Source: JBHELB01 sp041859045 (lineage in GTDB: Bacteria > Hydrogenedentota > Hydrogenedentia > Hydrogenedentales > SLHB01). Taken from it: a stretch of 64,000 nt of DNA. Position 1 is the first letter of the stretch; every line of letters starts with the position of its first letter. Made by a program: the position numbers and the translations under genes. Under the pieces are notes generated by a model. The model was not told where the DNA came from. It did not search any database and worked only from the letters and a program-made list of their open reading frames with translations. The stretch covers positions 20,014 through 84,013 of the forward strand of contig JBHELB010000007.1 of assembly GCA_041859045.1 (NCBI GenBank). Direction: 5' to 3'. Below are positions 26,036 to 34,725 of this stretch, one piece after another.

Positions 26036-26671
26036 CTATGCGTTATGTTTGCGCAACAAATCGTCCAACGCCTCGCGCAGGAGGTCCGCCTCGCTGATCC
26101 CCATGCGCTTGGCCATTCGCTGCAACCCTGCCAACTGCCCTTGCGTGTAGTACGTGGTCTTGGTGACCATCTTTTCTTCACGCGCCAGGCAAACTTTCTC
26201 TCGACCCGTCGCTTTCGCCCGATACAGCGCGTCCACGGCCTTCCGCAGCACCTCCTGCGCCCGCACCCCATCGTCCGGACACGCCGCCACGCCCGCGCTA
26301 AACGTCGCGCCCACGCCAGAGACCTCGGCAAAACCGCAGCGCGCTTCCTCCATCCGAAGAAACGCCCGTTCCTTCTCTAGTCCTTCGAAGATCACCAGCA
26401 ACGCATCGCCGCCGAACCGCACCACCTCGGCTCCCGGACCCAAAACGCCGCTCAAGTGGTTTCCCAGCGCGCGCAGCACCCGGTCGCCGCCATCCCGCCC
26501 ATGCCGCTCATTCACCTTCGCGAACGAGTCCAAGTCCACCACCGCCAGCGACAACGCGCCCTCGCCGCTTTCCGCCCGCGTCATGCGCTCTTCGAGCGGA
26601 CCCGCGACGGCCGCGTAGGTTTTCAGGCCTGTCAATGGGTCGAGTCCATTTTCGAACTGAGCCGTAGTCAT
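26036..26671 (-). CDS. Degenerate GGDEF domain fused to a C-terminal ribbon-helix-helix domain
   Basis: A 211-residue protein. Residues 1-165 form a GGDEF (diguanylate cyclase) domain: LDPLTGL at the start, VVDLDSFAKVNERHGRDGGDRVL for the metal and base region, and RFGGDALLVI where the canonical motif would be GGDEF, so the Glu/Phe pair is replaced by Ala/Leu. There is no RxxD inhibitory site. Residues 166-211 (VTKTTYYTQGQLAGLQRMAK, MGISEADLLREALDDLL) match a CopG-like ribbon-helix-helix DNA-binding domain. Catalysis is doubtful; a nucleotide-sensing transcription factor is the likelier role. It heads the leuCD transcript, and repeated GTACAT-like motifs overlap its promoter. CAGGAG lies 11 bases before the ATG. 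Confidence 0.8.
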   Translation of the reverse strand: MTTAQFENGLDPLTGLKTYAAVAGPLEERMTRAESGEGALSLAVVDLDSFAKVNERHGRDGGDRVLRALGNHLSGVLGPGAEVVRFGGDALLVIFEGLEKERAFLRMEEARCGFAEVSGVGATFSAGVAACPDDGVRAQEVLRKAVDALYRAKATGREKVCLAREEKMVTKTTYYTQGQLAGLQRMAKRMGISEADLLREALDDLLRKHNA

Positions 26672-26697
26672 GCCCGGCCACTCCTGATCTTAAAGCA

Positions 26698-26727
26698 ATT
26701 GTACATTCATTGGTATACATTTATCAA
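26698..26727 (-). promoter_or_regulatory. Sigma-70 promoter of GGDEF-RHH/leuCD with candidate operator repeats
   Basis: On the minus strand TTGATA, an 18-base spacer and TACAAT. Three related hexamers overlap or flank it: GTACAT at 26701-26706, ATACAT at 26715-26720 and ATGTAC (inverted) at 26731-26736. Such short repeats are typical ribbon-helix-helix operators, which would allow autoregulation; that is inference. Confidence 0.6.
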
Positions 26728-26813
26728 GATATGTACGTAGATATATTTCGGCCCGCCGCGAATTGAACCCGCTCAAAGCGTTGTTCTTCTTTTCAGAGAA
26801 CAAGGAGGCCCCG

Positions 26814-27323
26814 ATGCGGTATTGGGTTTTCACTGTTGGAATTGCGGCGCTGTTGCTGAGCGCGTGCCCCGCACCAACGCCCGCGCAGGGCGGGGAAGGA
26901 AAGGAAACCATGGTCTTTCCCGTGACACACACCGACGAAGAATGGCAGCGGATTTTAACTCCGGAGCAGTATCGAGTCCTTCGCCAGAAGGGGACCGAAC
27001 GGGCATTTACCGGGGAGTATTGCGCGATGCACGAACCCGGGCTGTACCGCTGCGCGGGCTGCGGGGCGGAGTTGTTTCAATCCGGCAAGAAATTCGACTC
27101 CGGGACTGGCTGGCCGAGTTTTTTCCAGCCTCTCCGTCCCGATGCCGTCGTGACACTCGAGGACCGCAGTCATGGCATGATCCGCACGGAGGTGCTCTGT
27201 GCGCGCTGCGGGGGGCACTTGGGCCATGTGTTCGATGACGGTCCGCCGCCTACCGGATTGCGCTACTGCATCAACTCCGTGGCCCTCACACATCAACCGG
27301 AGGCTTCCGCCGCTGGGCCGTAA
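26814..27323 (+). CDS. msrB: Peptide-methionine (R)-S-oxide reductase, predicted lipoprotein
   Basis: A 169-residue MsrB that reduces R-methionine sulfoxide in proteins. The signal peptide ends in the lipobox LLSAC (Cys at about residue 18), so it is predicted to be lipid-anchored in the envelope. Catalytic domain: EEWQRILTPEQYRVLRQKGTE (split over 20 residues), zinc ligands in YRCAGCGAELF and VLCARCGGHLGHVFDDGP, and the catalytic Cys in GLRYCINSVAL. AAGGAGG is 5 bases before the ATG at 26814; the longer frame from 26763 has no support. It is divergent from the GGDEF-RHH gene. Electrons could come from DsbD-type periplasmic reductants. Confidence 0.93.
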   Translation: MRYWVFTVGIAALLLSACPAPTPAQGGEGKETMVFPVTHTDEEWQRILTPEQYRVLRQKGTERAFTGEYCAMHEPGLYRCAGCGAELFQSGKKFDSGTGWPSFFQPLRPDAVVTLEDRSHGMIRTEVLCARCGGHLGHVFDDGPPPTGLRYCINSVALTHQPEASAAGP

Positions 27324-27331
27324 GTGCAAAG

Positions 27332-27360
27332 TTTCTCCTGCCGCTCTTTTGGGCTACAAT
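27332..27360 (+). promoter_or_regulatory. Possible promoter of the long polysaccharide-aroQ-acc operon
   Basis: TTTCTC, a 17-base spacer and TACAAT (27355-27360), with a predicted start near 27367, 27 bases before the first ATG. The -35 is weak, so this is tentative. Confidence 0.4.
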
Positions 27361-27393
27361 CCGAACGGTTGACACCCACAGCAGGAGAAACAC

Positions 27394-28392
27394 ATGGCGG
27401 ACAGAACGCGTTGGGGGATATTGGGGACGGGGGCGATTGCGCGGAAATTCGCGCTGGCGTTGAAAGGAACCCCGGGGGCGGAGCTAGTCGCGTGTGGCTC
27501 CCGCGCGAAAGAAACGGCCGAAGCCTTTGGCAGGGAATTCGAAATTCCCCGTTGTCATGCCAGTTACACGGCGCTCGCCGAAGATCCCGGCGTCGATGTT
27601 GTCTACGTATCCACTCCACATCCCATGCATGCCGAGAATACCGCGCTGTGTCTGCGTCATGGCAAGCACGTCCTGTGCGAGAAACCCTTCGCCGTCAACG
27701 CCACGGAAGCTCGCGCGATGGTTGACGCCGCCCGCGAGGAAAACCGTTTCCTGATGGAGGCGATGTGGACGCGGTTTTTGCCGGCGATCGTCCGCGCGCG
27801 CGAATGGTTGCGCGAGGGACGGATCGGCGACCCGCGCATGGTGTCCGCCGATTTCGGGTTCCGCGCGGAGTGGAATGAGGAGGGCCGGTTGCTCAACCCC
27901 GCATTGGCGGGCGGCGCACTGCTTGACGTGGGTATCTACCCCGTTTCCTTGGCCTCTATGGTTTTCGGCGGACCTCCCGCAAGCATCCTTTCCACCGCGC
28001 ATATCGGCCCGACCGGCGTCGACGAGCAGAACGCGATGGTGTTTCGCTACGAGGGCGGCGCGATGGCCTTGCTCTCCAGCGCCGTTCGCACCAATACCCT
28101 CAAGGACGCATACATCTTTGGCGATGAAGGCCGCATCGTGTTGCATCACCCCTTCTGGTGCACGACCTGCGTGACGCTGGTACGCCCCTCCGGCGAGGAA
28201 ATGACATTCACCCAGCCTCACCTTGTTAATGGATATGAGTTCGAGGCGATGGAGGTCATGCGCTGTATTCGCGAGGGACTGCTCGAAAGCCCGGAGGTGT
28301 CCTGGAGCGAGTCGCTGCAATTGATGCGTACACTCGACGACATCCGCGCGCAATGGGGCTTGGTGTATCCGATGGAACGGCCCGAGGTCTGA
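27394..28392 (+). CDS. Gfo/Idh/MocA-family oxidoreductase
   Basis: A 332-residue NAD(P)-dependent dehydrogenase. The Rossmann start RWGILGTGAIARKFALAL has the full GxGxxA pattern; CEKPFAVN contains the conserved EKP; the C-terminal half has GGALLDVGIYPVSLAS and is similar to dimeric dihydrodiol/D-xylose dehydrogenases. AGGAG lies 7 bases before the ATG. It is the first gene of the glycan gene run (GT4, WecA-like, ligase-like), so it may make or modify a sugar nucleotide or a free sugar; the substrate is not known. It is unlike the other family member at 16339-17349, so the two are not recent duplicates. Confidence 0.9.
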   Translation: MADRTRWGILGTGAIARKFALALKGTPGAELVACGSRAKETAEAFGREFEIPRCHASYTALAEDPGVDVVYVSTPHPMHAENTALCLRHGKHVLCEKPFAVNATEARAMVDAAREENRFLMEAMWTRFLPAIVRAREWLREGRIGDPRMVSADFGFRAEWNEEGRLLNPALAGGALLDVGIYPVSLASMVFGGPPASILSTAHIGPTGVDEQNAMVFRYEGGAMALLSSAVRTNTLKDAYIFGDEGRIVLHHPFWCTTCVTLVRPSGEEMTFTQPHLVNGYEFEAMEVMRCIREGLLESPEVSWSESLQLMRTLDDIRAQWGLVYPMERPEV

Positions 28393-28413
28393 TGCGCGGG
28401 CTGGCGGGATAGT

Positions 28414-29535
28414 ATGAAGATTCTCCACGTCTACAAAGACTTTGAACCGCCGATTCACGGGGGAATGGAGCGACACATGGCGCTCATGTGCCGTTACCAA
28501 CGCGACTGGGCGGAGGTTGAGGCGATTACGTGTAGCCGGACGCCCTGGACCCGCGTCGTCGAGCGTGACGGCACCCGCGTGACCGAAGTGGGGGAGTGGG
28601 GTCGGTTTCAAAGCGCCCCGTTGGCGCCCCTGTACCCTTATTACCTACGTCGCCGCCGTGCCGACGTTGTTGTGGCGCATGTGCCCAACCCCACCGCCGA
28701 ACTGAGTTGGCTCCTCACGCGTCCGCCCGGCGTCCTTATCGTGCGCTACCAGAGCGATGTGGTGCGCCAGGCGTCGGCGATGCGCGTCTACGGGCCGCTC
28801 CAAATGACATTTCTGCGCAAAGCTGCTATGATCCTCGTGGCGTCGGAGCAGTATCTTGCCACGTCTCCCACCCTTGCGCAGGTCAAGAGCCAGTGCCGCG
28901 TGTTGCCGTTGGGAGTGGTAAGCGAGGAATTCGAGCGGCCGAACGCTGCGCACGTGACTGCGCTGAAGGAACGCTTCGGGGGGGATTTCGTACTGTTTAC
29001 AGGCCGGCACCGGTATTACAAGGGACTTGAGGTACTGGTGCGCGCCGCGCCACGCATCCGGGGGCAGGTGGTCATCCTGGGCGATGGTCCTGAACGCGCA
29101 AAATGCGAGGCGCTGGCGCGGTCGCTGGGCGCAGCGGTGACGTTTGTGGGTGAAGTGCCGGACGCCGATTTGGTGGACTACCTGCATGCGTGTGCGGTGT
29201 TCGCGTTTCCCTCGGTTGAACGCAGCGAGGCGTATGGCATGGCCATGCTCGAAGCGCAGGCGTGCGGAAAACCCGTCGTGGCGACGCGCTTGGGCACGGG
29301 AGTGGAGTTCGTGAACCTTGACGGACAAACCGGCATCAATGTTCCGCCCCGCGACCCCGACGCGTTGGCGCAAGCCGTGAACACGCTGCTTGCCGACCCG
29401 GCGTTGCGCGCGCGCTACGGTGTCCGCGCGCAGGAGCGGACGCGCACGGAGCTGCACGCGCGCACCATCGCCGCGCGCGAGTTCGAGTTGTACCGGGAAG
29501 CGATAGAGAACGTAAGGCGGACAAGCGGGACATGA
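28414..29535 (+). CDS. Family 4 glycosyltransferase
   Basis: A 373-residue GT-B glycosyltransferase. The N-terminus MKILHVYKDFEPPIHGGMERH is the typical acceptor-domain start. The donor domain has LFTGRHRYYKGLEVLVRAAP, VILGDGPERAKCEALA and the EX7E region ERSEAYGMAMLEAQACGKPVV, then TGVEFVNLDGQTGINVPPRD. It adds a sugar to a lipid-linked or nascent glycan. The stop overlaps the ATG of the WecA-like gene (ATGA), which supports a joint role in surface polysaccharide assembly. Confidence 0.92.
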   Translation: MKILHVYKDFEPPIHGGMERHMALMCRYQRDWAEVEAITCSRTPWTRVVERDGTRVTEVGEWGRFQSAPLAPLYPYYLRRRRADVVVAHVPNPTAELSWLLTRPPGVLIVRYQSDVVRQASAMRVYGPLQMTFLRKAAMILVASEQYLATSPTLAQVKSQCRVLPLGVVSEEFERPNAAHVTALKERFGGDFVLFTGRHRYYKGLEVLVRAAPRIRGQVVILGDGPERAKCEALARSLGAAVTFVGEVPDADLVDYLHACAVFAFPSVERSEAYGMAMLEAQACGKPVVATRLGTGVEFVNLDGQTGINVPPRDPDALAQAVNTLLADPALRARYGVRAQERTRTELHARTIAAREFELYREAIENVRRTSGT

Positions 29536-30662
29536 TTGAGCAACTCGTCGAAAGCGGTACCATCAACTGGTACCTGATCTATGCGTACACGCTTGGACTT
29601 GCCTTCCTAATCTCCACGGCCCTGACCGAGGTCGTTCGCCGCCTGGCCCTGCGCTGGAACGTGCTCGACCATCCCGGCGACCGCAAAGTGCACCGTAAAC
29701 CGATCCCGCTGATGGGCGGCGTTGCGATTTTTGTGACGTTCTACCTGGTAATCGGCGCGCACCTGCTCCTTATTATCCCGTTGCGTCAGTTTGACCTGGA
29801 TTTCGAATGGTTTCAGGACAATATCTTCTGGTTTCTCGGAAACGACGTCTACAGGAAACTTCTGGGGCTCTTCCTCGGTAGCCTGGTCGTGTTTATTCTC
29901 GGCGTGATCGACGACATCCGCGCGCTATCGCCCGAGCGCAAGCTGCTGGGACAGGTTATCGCCGCCGCCTTGCCCGTGGTCTGCGGCATCCGGCTCGAGC
30001 TGTTCGTGTCGAATCCTTGGATCATGGGCCCGATCACCATGCTCTGGATCATCCTCTTGTCGAACTCGATGAACCTGCTCGACAATATGGACGGCCTGAG
30101 CGGCGGCGTATCCATTATCGCCGCGCTGTCGTTCTTCTTGTGCATGTTGCCGCATGGCGATTCCTTTGTGTGCGTGTTGCTCATGGTGTTCGCCGGGTCG
30201 GTGGCGGGTTTCCTCTACCATAACCTCAACCCCGCGCGGATTTTTATGGGCGACGCCGGTTCGATGTTCTGCGGGTTCTTCCTGGGCACCGTGGCCGTGT
30301 TGGGCACCTTCTATGAGGAAAGCACGCCGTCGCGCGTGGCAATCGCCGCGCCGTTGTTGGCGCTAAGCGTGCCCCTGTTTGATACCCTGAGCGTCATGTA
30401 CATCCGCTGGCGCAACGGCGAATCCCTGATGAAAGGCGACAAACGCCACTTCTCCCACCGCTTGGTCAACGCGGGTATGACTACAGGACAGGCTGTCGAA
30501 TTCATCTTCCTCGTCGCGATCGTTACGGGTCTTGGCGCGGCGCTCTTGCCGCAGGTCAGCGCGATGGGTACCATCATTATCCTTGTGCAAGCCGGCGGCG
30601 TGTTCTCGCTGATTGCTCTGCTAATGCGCGCTAGAACTCAAGGAAAGGACGGCGGTTCGTGA
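29532..30662 (+). CDS. Undecaprenyl-phosphate sugar-1-phosphate transferase (WecA/MraY family)
   Basis: A 376-residue polytopic membrane enzyme, about 10-11 helices, that transfers a HexNAc-1-phosphate from a UDP sugar to undecaprenyl phosphate and so starts glycan synthesis. Family motifs: DHPGDRKVHRKPIPLMGG, GVIDDIRALSPERKLLGQ (Asp pair), NLLDNMDGLSGG, GDAGSMFCGFFLG and KGDKRHFSHRLV (the His-rich cytoplasmic loop of the WecA/TagO branch). MraY itself is excluded by the WecA-type HFSHRL motif. It overlaps both neighbours (ATGA and GTGA), indicating strict co-translation with the GT4 and ligase-like genes. Confidence 0.93.
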   Translation: MIEQLVESGTINWYLIYAYTLGLAFLISTALTEVVRRLALRWNVLDHPGDRKVHRKPIPLMGGVAIFVTFYLVIGAHLLLIIPLRQFDLDFEWFQDNIFWFLGNDVYRKLLGLFLGSLVVFILGVIDDIRALSPERKLLGQVIAAALPVVCGIRLELFVSNPWIMGPITMLWIILLSNSMNLLDNMDGLSGGVSIIAALSFFLCMLPHGDSFVCVLLMVFAGSVAGFLYHNLNPARIFMGDAGSMFCGFFLGTVAVLGTFYEESTPSRVAIAAPLLALSVPLFDTLSVMYIRWRNGESLMKGDKRHFSHRLVNAGMTTGQAVEFIFLVAIVTGLGAALLPQVSAMGTIIILVQAGGVFSLIALLMRARTQGKDGGS

Positions 30663-33214
30663 GCAAATCCAGCAAGAAAGCAGGGGGACACGTTACCACG
30701 GCATTGCCACGCCCTCCCTCGGTGCTGGAGCGTTGGAGCGGGGACGCCGTCGCGGTAGCGCTTGCGCTTATCATCCTGTTCCGCGTGCAATACGACGGCA
30801 TGACGTACCCTTTCAGCAATTGCTTGTTCACCTTGGCCGTGGGTTTTCTGTTCTCGCTCTGGGGGCTAACGCGTCTGCTCAGCGGCGGTGGGCTTCGTTT
30901 CAGTCTGGAAGGACGTCTCTTTGCGGCCTTGTTCGGCGTGATGCTGTTGACGACCGCGACGACGGTTCAACTCGATGCCACTTTCCGCAGCCTGCAGAAC
31001 TGGGCAACATACCTGCTCGCGTTCTTGTTGGTAATCAACGCGCTCACCCTGCCACGCCAGCGCGCAATTGTCTTGGGGGCCTTTGCGGTGGCCGTGCTCG
31101 GCGAGGCGATTTGGAGCATTTTCCATCTCGAATACATTCTTCCATTGACGCGCAAGGAGTTGGCGGCCAATCCCAACCTATTGGTCTCCTACTTCGATAC
31201 GGACAAAATGACCCCCGAACTCGCCGACCGGCTCAACATGAACCGCGCTTTTGGCTCGTTCATGTTCCCCAATGCCTTGGGCGCCTTCCTCATGTTCGGC
31301 ATCGCCTTTGCCGTGGGCGCGGCGGTGTCGACTTGGGCGCGCTTGGAGGCCGCGAAAATAGAACTTTCTGCACCGGTTTCCGAATTCACGCAGCGCTACG
31401 CGGCGCTTGCGCTGTCCGTCGTCGCATTGTTTCTCACCCTGTGTCCGGCCTATTTCCTCTTTTCCACGGGCTACCAAATCGTATTCATGGATTCCGCGAC
31501 GGGCGCCGCGCCCCTCTGGACAGCACACCCGTTGGGCTGGGTGCTTGTCGTGGGTGTGTTTCCAATCGCCTGCGCCGTTGCTGTGTTTGCGCTTATCGCG
31601 GCGGGCGGGCTACGCAAGGGGTGGCTGCGCATACAGCTCGCCGTTCTTATCGCAACTGTTGCGATGGGGGTTACGGGGCTATGGGCCAGCGCTTCGCGCG
31701 GGGCCATGCTCGGCCTGTTTGCAGGCGCAGTGGCGATTGCGTGTTTGCTTTGGTGGGGTAAACGAAAGCCTTCTGGGCATTTGGCGGCAACTGCGGCGTT
31801 TATCCTTCTCTGTTCGGGGCTGATCGGACACGCGCTTCAGCCTGTGTCCGCCGAGGCCCAGGCCCCCGGTGCTGCAACAGCTACGGCGCATTCCACGGAT
31901 GCCGCTGGGTTGAACCAGATCGAGTTCGGAGGCCAAGGCCCGCGCTTGGCCAGCGGCGCAACGGTCAAGGCGCGGCTCGACTACTGGCAGACCGGCCTAC
32001 GTATGTTTCTGTCGAATCCCCTTACTGGCGTTGGCCCCGGGAATTACGGGACGGTTTGCTCCACTTACCAGACGCCCGGCGCGGCGACTTCGCAGCAAGC
32101 GCATAACGATTTTCTTCAGGTGGCGTGTGAGACAGGCGTGGGTGGTCTGGCGCTGTTTGCCGTTTTCTGGGGCGTATTGCTGTACACGAGCGCGCGCCGG
32201 TTTGCCGTGCAGGGCGACGTCGCCACTCGGGCGCTCCATGCCGGTATTTGGGCGGCGCTTGTGGCGTTTTTAGTGCACTCGCTTGTCGACTTTAATTTCG
32301 TCAGCCCGGGGCTGTCCCTGTTCGCGTTTACCCTGGCAGGCTTCTTGGTCGCTCCGCCGCGCAATCCCCGGCCTGCCTGGATCGCGCAAGGGGCGATGGT
32401 GCTTTTTATTGTGATTGCCATGTTTACTTCCGGTAACGCCGTGCGCGTGTATCGCAGCGACCAGTTGTTTGGCCGCGACAACGTGCACAATGCCCAGTTC
32501 GCGTTGGCCAACGCCGTTTTCGGTTCCTCTTCAGGAAAGCCGCTCATCGTTCAGGCCGACATGTTGCTCTCGTTTGGTCTCGATCGCGCCACAATTGAGG
32601 CGAATTCGATACTCGGCGTGAAGGGGCCCGCCGGACTCGTGCCGATCTCCAAAGAACAACCCATGGATATTTCGACATTGGCCGCGATCACTGATCCTGC
32701 TAAGGGAAGGCGGATGGTCGTGGAGGGGATTTCCCGGTGGCTGGGCACGCTTCAGCGCGCGGATACGATCTATCCGCACAATCCCGAGATCGCGCAGAAG
32801 GCCGCGGCCTGGTATGAGCGGCTGTACCAATACATTCCCGATACCGCGCGCCGTCGTGAATATGCCATTGAAATGCAGAAATGGGCCGAGAAAGCCGTCG
32901 AACGCAGTCCGAAGCAAGCACACTTGCGCACCTACTTGGGGTCGGCATTTTGGTTGCGGGCCGGCGTCGATACCAGCCCCTCCCGCATGGAGTACTACGA
33001 CAAGGGGTTGGAGGAGTATCGTAAGGCCGCGCAGCTTTTCCCAGGCGAACCGGGGGTGTGGACTGAGTTGGCGAGTGCTCTCGATGCGTATGGCAATTCG
33101 CTCAAAGGGGCGGGCATGACGGACCGAGCCAAGAGCATGTTGGACGAAGCCGCCCGCGCCCGTCAGCAGGCAAGTACGGTGGAGTCGGAACGGCAACGTC
33201 GCCAAGGAAACTGA
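30659..33214 (+). CDS. O-antigen ligase/polymerase family protein with C-terminal TPR-like region
   Basis: An 851-residue membrane protein. About 12 hydrophobic segments span residues 25-580. A Wzy_C-type periplasmic loop contains LSNPLTGVGPGNYG and QAHNDFLQVACETGVGG with the conserved His of WaaL/Wzy enzymes. The C-terminal 230 residues are hydrophilic helices (PEIAQKAAAWYERLYQYIPD and EEYRKAAQLFPGEPGVWTEL) resembling TPR units, a common add-on in this family. The predicted task is polymerising or ligating lipid-linked glycan on the outer face of the membrane. GTG start at 30659 overlaps the WecA-like stop; aroQ follows after 3 bases. Confidence 0.88.
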   Translation: MSKSSKKAGGHVTTALPRPPSVLERWSGDAVAVALALIILFRVQYDGMTYPFSNCLFTLAVGFLFSLWGLTRLLSGGGLRFSLEGRLFAALFGVMLLTTATTVQLDATFRSLQNWATYLLAFLLVINALTLPRQRAIVLGAFAVAVLGEAIWSIFHLEYILPLTRKELAANPNLLVSYFDTDKMTPELADRLNMNRAFGSFMFPNALGAFLMFGIAFAVGAAVSTWARLEAAKIELSAPVSEFTQRYAALALSVVALFLTLCPAYFLFSTGYQIVFMDSATGAAPLWTAHPLGWVLVVGVFPIACAVAVFALIAAGGLRKGWLRIQLAVLIATVAMGVTGLWASASRGAMLGLFAGAVAIACLLWWGKRKPSGHLAATAAFILLCSGLIGHALQPVSAEAQAPGAATATAHSTDAAGLNQIEFGGQGPRLASGATVKARLDYWQTGLRMFLSNPLTGVGPGNYGTVCSTYQTPGAATSQQAHNDFLQVACETGVGGLALFAVFWGVLLYTSARRFAVQGDVATRALHAGIWAALVAFLVHSLVDFNFVSPGLSLFAFTLAGFLVAPPRNPRPAWIAQGAMVLFIVIAMFTSGNAVRVYRSDQLFGRDNVHNAQFALANAVFGSSSGKPLIVQADMLLSFGLDRATIEANSILGVKGPAGLVPISKEQPMDISTLAAITDPAKGRRMVVEGISRWLGTLQRADTIYPHNPEIAQKAAAWYERLYQYIPDTARRREYAIEMQKWAEKAVERSPKQAHLRTYLGSAFWLRAGVDTSPSRMEYYDKGLEEYRKAAQLFPGEPGVWTELASALDAYGNSLKGAGMTDRAKSMLDEAARARQQASTVESERQRRQGN

Positions 33215-33217
33215 GTC

Positions 33218-33652
33218 ATGAACATCAGCGTGATTCATGGACCAAATCTGAATCTGCTTGGAACCCGCGAGCCGGAGGTGTACGGGAACACCACCTTGAG
33301 CGACATTAACCAGATGCTCGAGGCGGAGGCGCAGCGTTTGGGTGTGACGGTGCGTTGCATGCAATCGAACGACGAGGGGGCGCTGGTCACCGCCGTTCAA
33401 GACGCGCGCACCTGGGCCCAGGGCATCATCATCAATCCCGGGGCCTATACCCACACCAGTATCGCCCTGCGCGACGCTATTTCGGCCACGGGGTTGCCCG
33501 TGATCGAAGTTCACCTCTCCAACGTTTACAAACGCGAAGAATTCCGCCATCACAGCCACATCGCCCCGGTCGCCGTGGGGCAAATTGCGGGGTTGGGGGC
33601 GCAGGGGTATCGGCTCGCCCTGCAGGCGCTCAAGGAGCTTCTTTCCTCATGA
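33218..33652 (+). CDS. aroQ: Type II 3-dehydroquinate dehydratase
   Basis: A 144-residue shikimate-pathway enzyme. Type II motifs: MNISVIHGPNLNLLGTREPE, INPGAYTHTSIALRDAI (catalytic His and Asn), VIEVHLSNVYKREEFRHHS and the end AQGYRLALQAL. The catalytic Tyr is in PEVYG. Same short length as other dodecameric enzymes. It begins 3 bases after the ligase-like gene and its stop overlaps the peptidase start, so it belongs to the same transcript as the polysaccharide genes. AAGGAAACTGAGTC upstream is a moderate ribosome binding site. Confidence 0.96.
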   Translation: MNISVIHGPNLNLLGTREPEVYGNTTLSDINQMLEAEAQRLGVTVRCMQSNDEGALVTAVQDARTWAQGIIINPGAYTHTSIALRDAISATGLPVIEVHLSNVYKREEFRHHSHIAPVAVGQIAGLGAQGYRLALQALKELLSS

Positions 33653-34725
33653 CCCCCGCACGCCTCGAGCGTCTTCGGAAATCCCTCGACGCGGCAGGAT
33701 GCGAGGTGTTTTGCAGTCTTTCTCCCCCGGCAAACGAATACCTGACCGGATTCACCGGTACAACCTCCGCGGTTATTGCCGGACGGGAGTGTCTGTTCCT
33801 GTGCGATGCCCGGTATACGGAGCAGGCCGGGACGCAGGTTGTGTCGCCGTTCACAATAGAGGAGCACAAAGGCGATCTGGTCCTGCGCGCGGCCGAGCGG
33901 CTCGCCAAACTTGGGGTGAAGACCGTCGCGTATGATCCTTCGTGCCTGACAGTGGCGACGCTCCAGACGCTGCGCTCGGGATTTCGCGGGAAATGGCGGG
34001 CGGTCCCGAACTTGTCGTCGTCGCTGCGTTTGGTGAAGTCCCCTGACGAAATCGAGGCGATTCGCCGGGCGCTGGCGTTGTCGGAAGGGGTGCTTGCTGA
34101 TTTATTGGAGGAATTGCGCCCGGGACTTGAGGAACGCGAGTTGGCGGCGCGGTTCGAGTATGAGTTCAAGCGGCGCGGGGCTTCCGGGGCGTCGTTCGAC
34201 ACGATTGCGCTGTTCGGCGCACGCACCTCGCTGCCCCACGGAGCGCCGACGGATCGGGCGCTGGCCCCGGGCGATCCCATCCTGATCGATTTCGGGTGCC
34301 GGTTGGCCGGATACTGCTCCGACTTGACTCGAACCTATGCTTTCAGTAGGATTCCTGGACCTTGGTTCGAGGAAATCTACGGGGTAGTTGCATCAGCCCA
34401 GGCCGCCGCGATGGCGGTGATTCGCCCCGGGGTGAAGGGTAAGGAAGTGGATGCGGCGGCCCGGCACGTGATTGAGTCGGCAGGCTACGGCCTTCGGTTC
34501 GGACACGGCCTGGGACACGGCGTGGGGCTTGAGATTCACGAGGCCCCGCGGCTCAACCCCGAGTCGGATGCCGTTCTCGAGCCAGGGATGGTGGTCACGG
34601 TTGAGCCTGGGATCTATCTTCCGGGGCAAGGGGGCGTCCGCATCGAAGATGTGGTTGCAGTGACCGATTCAGGGTGTGAACTATTGAGTGCGGCAGACAA
34701 GCAATTCAGGATTTTGAACGTATGA
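33649..34725 (+). CDS. M24-family Xaa-Pro aminopeptidase (YqhT-like)
   Basis: A 358-residue metallopeptidase. An N-terminal creatinase-like domain (about 1-130) is followed by the pita-bread catalytic domain. Metal ligands are in DFGCRLAGYCSDLTRTYAFS (two Asp), FGHGLGHGVGLEIHE (His), VVTVEPGIYLPG (Glu) and GGVRIEDVV (Glu). It removes N-terminal residues before proline. The start at 33649 overlaps the aroQ stop (ATGA) and the stop overlaps the efp start (ATGA). In Bacillus the same peptidase gene sits between aroQ and efp, which supports the YqhT assignment. Confidence 0.94.
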   Translation: MTPARLERLRKSLDAAGCEVFCSLSPPANEYLTGFTGTTSAVIAGRECLFLCDARYTEQAGTQVVSPFTIEEHKGDLVLRAAERLAKLGVKTVAYDPSCLTVATLQTLRSGFRGKWRAVPNLSSSLRLVKSPDEIEAIRRALALSEGVLADLLEELRPGLEERELAARFEYEFKRRGASGASFDTIALFGARTSLPHGAPTDRALAPGDPILIDFGCRLAGYCSDLTRTYAFSRIPGPWFEEIYGVVASAQAAAMAVIRPGVKGKEVDAAARHVIESAGYGLRFGHGLGHGVGLEIHEAPRLNPESDAVLEPGMVVTVEPGIYLPGQGGVRIEDVVAVTDSGCELLSAADKQFRILNV

